Shown one piece after another: positions 1-6,663 of a stretch of 6,663 bases of DNA (positions within the stretch are counted from its first letter, which is position 1; each line of letters begins with the position of its first letter). The position numbers were made by a program, and so were the translations under genes. The notes under the pieces are model-generated. The model was not told where the DNA came from. It saw only the letters and a program-made list of their open reading frames with translations, and searched no databases. Source of the stretch: Bacteroidota bacterium (GTDB lineage Bacteria > Bacteroidota > Bacteroidia > Bacteroidales > UBA1556); contig QNXT01000127.1 of assembly GCA_003973505.1 (NCBI GenBank), forward strand, positions 1 through 6,663, in the 5' to 3' direction.

Positions 1-29
1 CAACATTGTATTGATGGGTACAGAGCAAT

Positions 30-112
30 CCAAAGCGTTCAAGACAAGGCATGGGTCGCAGGCAATGGTTATTCCCTTGGCAAGACCCATAACGCCGTAT
101 TGGACGCTTTGG
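30..112. repeat. Variable-arm hairpin unit A
   Basis: The outer stem pairs CCAAAGCGT (30-38) with ACGCTTTGG (104-112). The inner stem pairs ATGGGTC (51-57) with GACCCAT (84-90), perfectly over 7 bp. The inner stem encloses a 26-nt core (58-83) that begins GCAGG and ends CAA and can form a small inner stem of its own. AGGC precedes the inner stem and AAC follows it, as in the other units. Whether it acts as RNA, as single-stranded DNA or only as transposon structure cannot be told. Confidence 0.75.
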
Positions 113-126
113 GTTTCTCCCTTCGG

Positions 127-225
127 GCGAGCCAGAAAGCGGTCATCCACGTTGTTGCACTTTTTGTGAAGGGAGTGACCATTCCCTGCAAAGTGCGCCT
201 AGTGGCTAACCGCTTTCTGACTCGC
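127..225. repeat. Variable-arm hairpin unit B (inverted relative to A)
   Basis: This is a long nested hairpin. GCGAG (127-131) pairs with CTCGC (221-225), the 11-bp CAGAAAGCGGT (133-143) with ACCGCTTTCTG (209-219), CCAC (147-150) with GTGG (202-205), and GCACTTT (157-163) with AAAGTGC (190-196). The core between the innermost arms is again exactly 26 nt (164-189). Read on the minus strand it matches the core of unit A at about 20 of 26 positions, while the 7-nt arms are unrelated. Confidence 0.75.
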
Positions 226-257
226 TGTATCCATCAATACAATATTGTTGGAGTACT

Positions 258-317
258 AGGCGTGCTTCGCAGGGAATGCTTATTGCCTTCACAAGAAGCG
301 GAACGACGGAGATGATG
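258..317 (+). repeat. Variable-arm hairpin unit C, partial
   Basis: The unit starts with AGGC (258-261), overlapping the last bases of the 1-259 element. Arm GTGCTTC (262-268), a 26-nt core (269-294) and arm GAAGCGG (295-301) follow. Five base pairs plus one G-T wobble hold the arms together. The core matches that of the 6545 copy at 21 of 26 positions, and the following AACGACGGAGATGA resembles AACAACGTGGATGA at 6648-6661. The 5' half of the unit is missing here, probably because the 1-259 element inserted at its CTAG. The right limit is uncertain. Confidence 0.6.
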
Positions 318-338
318 CTATGGAGGCTTACCCTACGG

Positions 339-386
339 GACAACGCCAAGTTTCTAAGTTTGAGGCATTGAAAACTTGGCGTTGTC
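339..386. repeat. Perfect 15-bp inverted repeat upstream of icd
   Basis: GACAACGCCAAGTTT (339-353) is exactly complementary to AAACTTGGCGTTGTC (372-386), with an 18-nt loop. No T-tract follows on either strand, so it is not a classical terminator for the + strand. It lies about 75 bp upstream of the candidate -10 box of icd. It may be an intergenic repeat, an mRNA-end stabiliser for a gene outside the window, or an operator; nothing seen here decides between these. Confidence 0.7.
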
Positions 387-408
387 AGAATTTATCTAGG
401 TTAATTAG

Positions 409-2727
<2,319 letters not shown>

Positions 2728-2740
2728 GATTTTGAGTACA

Positions 2741-2844
2741 TATAGTCTTTCATATATTAAATTTCCATACCCTTCGACTCCGCTCAGGGGGCTCGCACCC
2801 TGAGCGGAGTTGAAGGGTAATTATTTAATAAGTGAATGTCTATA
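2741..2844. terminator. Long dyad after icd, possible bidirectional terminator or REP-like element
   Basis: The central stem pairs 2768-2789 with 2798-2819 over 22 bp with a single G-T wobble and an 8-nt loop; it contains CCCTTCGACTCCGCTCAGGG. The dyad continues outward imperfectly: TATTAAAT (2755-2762) with ATTTAATA (2823-2830), TCA (2750-2752) with TGA (2833-2835), and TATAG (2741-2745) with CTATA (2840-2844). It starts 14 nt after the icd stop. No run of T follows directly, only TAATTATTT, so termination is plausible but not classical. The CCCTTCGAC...TCAGGG core resembles dispersed palindromes in many bacterial genomes. Confidence 0.6.
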
Positions 2845-2850
2845 GTTGTG

Positions 2851-2949
2851 TTTTACCCTCACGCCCTTCGATAAGCCCAGAAAACTAGTACTCCATCAAT
2901 ACAATGTTGCTGGAGTACTAGGAGCTTGTCGAAAGGGTGGGTAATAAAA
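2851..2949. repeat. REP-like hairpin split by a small mobile element
   Basis: TTTTACCC (2851-2858) and GGGTAATAAAA (2939-2949) are the outer flanks. CCCTTCGATAAGC (2864-2876) pairs with GCTTGTCGAAAGGG (2924-2937) apart from one wobble and one mismatch. The sequence is of the same CCCTTCGA type as the dyad just upstream. Its loop holds an independent 37-bp palindrome (2885-2921). Confidence 0.65.
2885..2921. mobile_element. 37-bp deletion derivative of the CTAGTACTCC element
   Basis: CTAGTACTCC (2885-2894) and GGAGTACTAG (2912-2921) are perfect inverted ends around a 17-nt middle. From 2893 to 2921 the sequence matches the right terminus of the 1-259 element (231-259) at 27 of 29 bases. On the left only the outermost 8-10 bases remain. 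Removing it leaves one CTAG inside the host hairpin loop. Confidence 0.7.
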
Positions 2950-3063
2950 TCAGAATCACAGATTGATACCATTAGCATTTTTAAACCAAATGGCTTACAT
3001 AGCCGTACCTCAAGGATTTAGGTTAAAACTTATGGCTACCAACTTAAAGCGGAACATAACTCG

Positions 3064-3127
3064 TTCCCATGCTCCAGCGTGGGAATGCAGCTTGAATGCT
3101 CCAGCGTTCCGAACGCAATGCAGGAGC
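3064..3127. repeat. Tandem GCTCCAGCG hairpins
   Basis: TTCCCATGC (3064-3072) pairs with GCGTGGGAA (3077-3085) around a TCCA loop, with one G-T wobble. A second hairpin follows: GCTCC (3098-3102) with GGAGC (3123-3127), enclosing GCGTTC/GAACGC (3104-3116). Both share GCTCCAGCG, and they look like dispersed intergenic palindromes. Upstream, 2950-3060 shows no gene; ATAGCC and ATGGCTA there could pair weakly. Confidence 0.55.
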
Positions 3128-3149
3128 CTTGCAAGCTACAGCTCCACCG

Positions 3150-3243
3150 AGACGGCGGGAACAAGACTGCCCCGTCTAAAGTTGCTAGTACAGTGATGCT
3201 AATGCGCTTCATCAAGTGGGCTAGGCGTTGTATTGCGCCTCCC
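3150..3243. repeat. Further hairpins before the histidine kinase gene
   Basis: AGACGG (3150-3155) pairs with CCGTCT (3172-3177). A second bulged hairpin pairs GGG (3218-3220) and AGGCG (3223-3227) with CGCCT (3236-3240) and CCC (3241-3243) around an 8-nt loop. The rest of 3128-3285 holds no recognisable gene. These hairpins lie in the 5' region of the kinase gene and could end or modulate its transcript. No T-tract follows either one. Confidence 0.4.
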
Positions 3244-3253
3244 GCAAAGTCCT

Positions 3254-3289
3254 ATGAAAAAGAGGTTATTTATCATAATGCAAAAATGA
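3254..3289 (+). other. Possible 11-codon leader ORF overlapping the kinase start
   Basis: An ATG at 3254 opens a reading frame of 11 codons that ends in TGA at 3287-3289. This overlaps the kinase ATG (3286-3288) as ATGA, the classic arrangement for translational coupling. A second ATG in the same frame (3278) lies 12 nt after AGAGG (3261-3265). The kinase ATG itself lacks a well-placed ribosome binding site. It may equally be chance. Confidence 0.2.
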
Positions 3290-4956
3290 TAGACATTAAT
3301 GAATTAATGATATTCATACTATTATTTATTGTTTTTCATAATAAAGTTTCAAATAGTTTGCTCTATAGTTGGTTTTTTACCGCTATGATTGTCAAATTAC
3401 CTTTTTATTCTATCTCACTATCATGTCCTTTTATAAGTCATCTAAAACATAGCAAGCATTATTATTCATTTTATTTGTTTGGAATATTGATGTCAGGGGG
3501 GTTATGGGGGACTTTATATTTCTTAATGATTCCTCGTCTTGATATTTATTATCAAATGTTTTTAACCCTTGTCGGAGCAGGTGTTGCTACCGTGGCATTG
3601 TATGCTTTTATGCCGAATATAAGGGCTTTTCTTTATTATATATTGCCCGCAATAATGCCGCTTTCTTGGGGGTATTTCCAAGTAGATAGTGCTGCTCATC
3701 ATTTAATAGGTTGGCTACTTATTGTATTATTTTTTATCGTACTCTTTACTATAAAAAATATAGCACTAGTTTATAAAAAACTCAATGATGCTGTTGTAGA
3801 GGCACAACGAGCCAATCAAGCAAAGTCAGAATTTTTAGCAAATATGAGTCATGAAATGCGTATTCCAATGAATGCGATTGTTAGCATCGGAAATTTGCTG
3901 CAAGCAGACTATCTATCAAAACAAAAACAAAAAGATTATCTACAAAAATTACAATTATCATCAGCTACTCTTTTGCAGACATTAAATGGTATTTTGGATT
4001 TATCAAAGATCGAAGCAAAAAAAATGCAGTTGGATTTGAGTGATTTTCAATTAGTAGACCTTGTCGATACCATGAAGTCGATGTTTGCCGCACAAATAGA
4101 AAGAAAGCAACTTTATTTCACGGTTAAAGCAGATGATTGTTTGCAACATTACTTAAAAGGGGATGTATTAAAATTAGGTATAGTGCTACAAAATCTTATC
4201 TCAAATGCCATTAAATTTACTAATGAAGGTGGTATAACACTTGAGATAAGAGAATTATTTCATAATAAAGATTATACCAGTATAGGCTTTACCATTCGTG
4301 ATACAGGAATAGGTATTAGTGAAGAAGGTCAAAAAACACTGTTTATGCCTTTTTACCAAGTCAATATTTCGGACTCCCGCCAATACGGTGGCACAGGAAT
4401 CGGATTATCTATTAGTCAGCAACTACTGCATTTAATGGATAGCCACATAAGCGTAAAGAGTACACCTAGTAAGGGAAGTGCATTTTCTTTTCAGGTTAGT
4501 TTCAAACAGCTAGAGACAAAAGAAACCCTTGCAATAGCAGACGAACCTAAAAAAACAATCCGCCAGACGTTAGAAGTTGTCCCTAAATTTAAGGGTAAAT
4601 CTATTTTAATTATTGATGATGATGAATTGAGTCGTTTTTTCGTTAAAGAGCTATTAGATTGCTTTGGTGTGAGTAATATTTTTGAATCATCCACAGCAAA
4701 AGCAGGTGTCGAGCGTTTAAAGCAACAGGATATAGACTTATTATTACTCGATATTCAAATGCCAGAAATGGATGGTTATGAAGTCGCAACACTGATACGT
4801 GACAACCCAGAATGGAATAATTTGCCTATTATTTGTTTAACGGGTTATGCGCATGAAGATGATCGTCGCAAAGCATTAAAGGCAGGGGCTACTCGTGTCC
4901 TCTTAAAGCCCGTAGAACCTGAATTATTACGTACCACTTTGTTAGAGTGCTTGTGA
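3286..4956 (+). CDS. Membrane-bound hybrid sensor histidine kinase/response regulator
   Basis: From the ATG at 3286 the protein has 556 residues. About six hydrophobic segments (roughly 5-18, 24-42, 62-82, 88-108, 112-130, 139-160) form the sensor. A short helix leads to a HisKA domain with H-box FLANMSHEMRIPMNAIV and phospho-acceptor H189. The HATPase domain (about 290-404) has the N-box (N303, N307), G1 box DTGIG (339-343) and G2 box GGTGIGL (368-374). A receiver domain (about 437-556) has acidic D444-D446, phospho-acceptor D489, T519 and K541. No HPt domain follows, so a separate phosphotransfer partner or an intramolecular role is expected. The signal is unknown. The usual Thr after the H-box is Ile (I193). 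The open frame runs upstream to a GTG at 3079, but that start lies inside a repeat hairpin and adds a low-complexity, non-membrane stretch, so 3286 is preferred. The N-terminus may be slightly shortened by the repeats. Confidence 0.88.
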   Translation: MIDINELMIFILLFIVFHNKVSNSLLYSWFFTAMIVKLPFYSISLSCPFISHLKHSKHYYSFYLFGILMSGGLWGTLYFLMIPRLDIYYQMFLTLVGAGVATVALYAFMPNIRAFLYYILPAIMPLSWGYFQVDSAAHHLIGWLLIVLFFIVLFTIKNIALVYKKLNDAVVEAQRANQAKSEFLANMSHEMRIPMNAIVSIGNLLQADYLSKQKQKDYLQKLQLSSATLLQTLNGILDLSKIEAKKMQLDLSDFQLVDLVDTMKSMFAAQIERKQLYFTVKADDCLQHYLKGDVLKLGIVLQNLISNAIKFTNEGGITLEIRELFHNKDYTSIGFTIRDTGIGISEEGQKTLFMPFYQVNISDSRQYGGTGIGLSISQQLLHLMDSHISVKSTPSKGSAFSFQVSFKQLETKETLAIADEPKKTIRQTLEVVPKFKGKSILIIDDDELSRFFVKELLDCFGVSNIFESSTAKAGVERLKQQDIDLLLLDIQMPEMDGYEVATLIRDNPEWNNLPIICLTGYAHEDDRRKALKAGATRVLLKPVEPELLRTTLLECL

Positions 4957-4959
4957 ACA

Positions 4960-5445
4960 ATGTTACTTGTAAAAGAAATACCTTTGCCAATACTACGTCA
5001 TTTGTTATCAAAATTTGAATTAGAGCTAGTCCTATTAAAAGAGCAGGAAAAAATATTAGGATCATTTTGGGGAGAGCCAGAAGCAGGACTTATTAAACAA
5101 AACGTCTACGTACGACCCGACACCCCTATTCAATCACTATTACATGAAACTTGCCATGCGATTTGTGTCGATGAGAAGCGACGAAAAAATCTACACACCG
5201 ATGCAGGAGGTCGTACCGCAGTCGAAGAAAATGCTGTCTGTTATTTACAAATATTATTAGCTGATGAAATTCCTGAAATGGGTAAAAAAGTAATGTTCAG
5301 CGATATGGATGACTGGGGTTATAGCTTTCGCTTAGGATCAGCAAAAAAATGGTTTGAAGAAGATGCCGATGATGCAAGGGAATGGCTTATGCGCTATGGT
5401 TTAATCGATAAAAATGAAGGCGTAAACTTTATTTTACGCAAATAG
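4960..5445 (+). CDS. Small putative zinc metallopeptidase-like protein (HExxH)
   Basis: The 161-residue soluble protein carries HETCH at 62-66 within SLLHETCHAIC, then EENAVCYLQILL beginning at E89. The HExxH pair followed about 22 residues later by a Glu-rich helix is the layout of gluzincins. It resembles in outline the ImmA/IrrE (M78) arrangement, where EEExANxFA follows HExxH. Membership in a named family is not established from sequence alone. The charged second half includes DMDDWGYSFRLGSAKKWFEEDA (split as DMDDWGYSFRLG and SAKKWFEEDADD, about 112-135). There is no signal peptide. It begins 3 nt after the kinase stop without a clear ribosome binding site, so translation is probably coupled. 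Substrate and role are unknown; the kinase next door may be only an operon partner. Confidence 0.75.
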   Translation: MLLVKEIPLPILRHLLSKFELELVLLKEQEKILGSFWGEPEAGLIKQNVYVRPDTPIQSLLHETCHAICVDEKRRKNLHTDAGGRTAVEENAVCYLQILLADEIPEMGKKVMFSDMDDWGYSFRLGSAKKWFEEDADDAREWLMRYGLIDKNEGVNFILRK

Positions 5446-5467
5446 AAAACTAGATAAAGGAAATAAA

Positions 5468-6022
5468 ATGGCATCACTACAAGACCAATTACTAGGCGCA
5501 GGTTTAATCAATAAACAAAAAGCAAAAAAGATTCAATCAGCCAAGAAAAAAGCCGCTAATATCAGCCGTAAAACCAAGGTTGAGCTAGAAAATAAAGCCG
5601 CAGATTTAGCAAAAAAAGCAGAGGAAGAAAAACGTCTGAGAAGCCAAGCATTAAATGCGAAAAAGAAACAAGAAGCCGAGCAGAAAGCGATAACCGCACA
5701 GATACGGCAAATAATAGAATTAAATAGTATCGAAAAATCCAATGGTAAAAATGAGCAAGCCTACAACTTTACGGATGATGCAAAAATTAAAACCCTGTAT
5801 GTATCATCTAAAAATCATGAATTAATGAGTCGTGGCATATTAGCCATCGCAAAACTAGATAATAGCTACCACCTGATTCCTAAAGATGCCGCTAAAAAAA
5901 TAAACGAGCGTGATAGTCAGTCGATTGTTTTGTTAAATGACTTAGCAAGCTCCATCACAGACGCGGTTGAATCTGACGACCCTTATGCGGATTATCAAAT
6001 TCCTGATGATTTGATGTGGTAG
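5468..6022 (+). CDS. yaiL: YaiL-like DUF2058 protein
   Basis: The 184-residue protein matches the DUF2058 family, annotated as nucleoprotein/polynucleotide-associated and represented by E. coli YaiL. Its N-terminus (LQDQLLGAGLINKQKAKKIQ, residues 4-23) is the family hallmark. A Lys/Glu/Ala-rich basic coiled coil runs to about residue 85. A C-terminal globular part follows (SRGILAIAKLDNSYHLIPKD, then ERDSQSIVLLN), and the typical acidic tail ends YADYQIPDDLMW. The molecular function is not established; the basic helix suggests nucleic-acid contact. AAAGGA ends about 6 nt before the ATG, a good ribosome binding site. It lies 22 nt after the HExxH gene and is probably cotranscribed with it. Its last 28 bases overlap the end of the convergent DUF523 gene. 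Confidence 0.85.
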   Translation: MASLQDQLLGAGLINKQKAKKIQSAKKKAANISRKTKVELENKAADLAKKAEEEKRLRSQALNAKKKQEAEQKAITAQIRQIIELNSIEKSNGKNEQAYNFTDDAKIKTLYVSSKNHELMSRGILAIAKLDNSYHLIPKDAAKKINERDSQSIVLLNDLASSITDAVESDDPYADYQIPDDLMW

Positions 6023-6501
6023 ATAATATTGTTTTCGTTTAAGACCTGTAAGCACGGTCTTAAACGAAGCAGTTCTGCCGCAAATATCCCCCAACCATCA
6101 GCCCTTTGTAACTCTCCATGCCTATCAAATAATTTAGTCTTTCCCGTGCCACAGCTTGGTGATTTCTGTTTAAGAATAACGCCCGTCAACTCAGGATATT
6201 TTGCTAACAGCAACACAGCATAATCATGTAAAGCCTCTGTATAATCCACTTCTGGCTGTTCAATTAAAACCGCACGGTAATTTTGTGTGGACTCAGACCA
6301 GCGTAAGTGGATAGGAGGGCGCGGTACACCTAAGCCAATCGCCATTTCAGGGCAGATAGATAGTAAACGATATTTCGCTTCTAGTTGTGCTAATTCATCA
6401 CCTAAAGCCTGTGATTTTCCATCATAACGAACTTGCTCTCCCGCAAGACAGCTACTTATTGCAAATAAAGGCTTTTTAGAGGATAAATTTGATTTTTTCA
6501 A
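5995..6501 (-). CDS. DUF523 family protein, putative [4Fe-4S] desulfurase-like
   Basis: The 168-residue protein matches DUF523 (COG1683). It has SSCLAGEQVRYDG (16-28), CPEMAIGLGVPRPP (50-63), LKQKSPSCGTGKT (110-122) and WGIFAAELL near residue 140. C18, C50 and C117 are the conserved cysteines. In the characterised family member TudS (2-thiouracil desulfurase) such cysteines hold a [4Fe-4S] cluster, so an iron-sulfur desulfurase-type activity is possible, but the substrate cannot be told. The start is TTG at 6501. No ATG or GTG lies in frame before the upstream stop, the next ATG is M53, past C18, and an AAAGAGAG ribosome binding site sits 9 nt upstream. Its 3' end overlaps the yaiL-like gene by 28 bp, and the mobile element end lies 43 nt upstream. 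Confidence 0.9.
   Translation of the reverse strand: MKKSNLSSKKPLFAISSCLAGEQVRYDGKSQALGDELAQLEAKYRLLSICPEMAIGLGVPRPPIHLRWSESTQNYRAVLIEQPEVDYTEALHDYAVLLLAKYPELTGVILKQKSPSCGTGKTKLFDRHGELQRADGWGIFAAELLRLRPCLQVLNENNIIYHIKSSGI
6034..6068. terminator. Hairpin between convergent yaiL-like and DUF523 genes
   Basis: TTCGTTTAAGACC (6034-6046) pairs perfectly over 13 bp with GGTCTTAAACGAA (6056-6068), with a 9-nt loop. It begins 11 nt after the yaiL stop. It lies wholly inside the 3' part of the DUF523 coding region on the other strand. Neither side has a U-tract of classical strength. A bidirectional termination or transcript-end role is inferred from position. Confidence 0.55.
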
Positions 6502-6544
6502 TGTGTAATTTCTCTCTTTTATCTGTGAATAATGGTGTTATTAT

Positions 6545-6663
6545 CTAGTACTCCAACAATATTGTATTGATGGATACAGCGAGTCAGAAAGCGGTTAGCC
6601 ACTAGGCGCACTTTGCAGGGAATGGTCGCTCCCTTCACAAAAAGTGCAACAACGTGGATGACC
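6545..6663. mobile_element. Second MITE copy, right end cut by window end
   Basis: It starts CTAGTACTCC and matches the reverse complement of 141-259 at 118 of 119 bases (the only difference pairs with T176). It carries the terminal repeat, the outer stem strand (6580-6594), arm GCACTTT (6608-6614), a 26-nt core (6615-6640) and arm AAAGTGC (6641-6647). The second half of the element should lie beyond the window. Its high identity with the left copy points to recent movement or gene conversion. Confidence 0.8.

Larger units (their letters stand above)
1..259. mobile_element. MITE-like palindromic element, left end cut by window start
   Basis: This is a non-coding element with terminal inverted repeats. 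The left arm (1-23, starting CAACATTGTATTGATGG) matches the reverse complement of the right arm (225-250), apart from a 3-nt gap and one mismatch. The right end finishes GGAGTACTAG at 250-259; the matching CTAGTACTC should lie just left of the window. Between the arms are two large hairpins (30-112 and 127-225), with a possible cUUCGg tetraloop hairpin at 117-131. No transposase is encoded, so any movement would need an enzyme elsewhere. The ends abut CTAG, the known preferred target of IS630, so an IS630/Tc1-mariner relative is inferred as the source. Positions 141-259 recur inverted at 6545-6663 with 118 of 119 bases identical. Confidence 0.8.

Noticed and set aside
1..301. Integron attC-like sites or a CRISPR array
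   Set aside because: The hairpins lack the paired RYYYAAC/GTTRRRY boxes in proper places, there is no integrase or gene cassette, and the units are inverted with unequal spacing rather than direct repeats with spacers.
100..315. Open frame of 71 codons on the + strand in the left repeats
   Set aside because: It runs through both arms of palindromic elements and resembles no protein family; the structure is explained by inverted repeats.
3184..3190. CTAGTAC as another element terminus
   Set aside because: Only seven bases match; the following AG breaks the CTAGTACTCC end and no partner end is nearby.
2963..3196. Open frame of 77 codons before the kinase
   Set aside because: It covers tandem hairpin repeats, has no clear ribosome binding site, and overlaps the kinase frame upstream extension.
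3079..3285. Extended N-terminus of the kinase from GTG at 3079
   Set aside because: The GTG lies in a hairpin repeat, and the added 69 residues are translated repeat without domain features; the membrane domain begins just after 3286.
6029..6223. Plus-strand open frame of 64 codons opposite DUF523
   Set aside because: It is antisense to the conserved cysteine-bearing part of DUF523 and has no family resemblance.

Overview
The window looks like chromosomal DNA from an AT-rich gammaproteobacterium. The evidence is a monomeric (type II) NADP-dependent isocitrate dehydrogenase, a YaiL/DUF2058 protein and a DUF523 protein, with gaps between genes packed with palindromic repeats. That repeat-rich style recalls Thiotrichales such as Beggiatoa, but the genus is a guess. 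There is no phage, plasmid or CRISPR signature.

Layout. Positions 1-386 are non-coding and repetitive: a palindrome-flanked mobile element (1-259), part of a related older element (258 to about 317) and a perfect 15-bp inverted repeat (339-386). A promoter-like TATAAT box and a good ribosome binding site precede icd (502-2727). Positions 2728-3285 hold no convincing gene. They contain a long dyad after icd, a REP-like hairpin whose loop carries a 37-bp derivative of the same mobile element, and a run of other hairpins. A three-gene rightward cluster follows: a six-TM hybrid histidine kinase (3286-4956), a small HExxH protein (4960-5445) and a yaiL-like gene (5468-6022). It converges on a leftward DUF523 gene (5995-6501), with a 28-bp coding overlap. 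The window ends inside another copy of the mobile element (6545-6663).

The genes. icd makes 2-oxoglutarate and NADPH and appears to be a stand-alone unit. The kinase, HExxH protein and YaiL-like gene are probably cotranscribed (gaps of 3 and 22 nt), but no shared pathway can be read from the sequence. The DUF523 protein has the three-cysteine pattern of the family that includes the [4Fe-4S] desulfurase TudS.

The most unusual content is the repeat system. Full-length or partial copies sit at 1-259, 2885-2921 and 6545-6663. Every visible end reads CTAGTACTCC or its complement, and each insertion can be undone to leave a single CTAG, as expected for an IS630/Tc1-mariner-type target. Inside are hairpins built on one frame: a 26-nt core flanked by 7-nt arms. 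The arms differ completely between copies yet stay complementary, which suggests that the folded form is selected.
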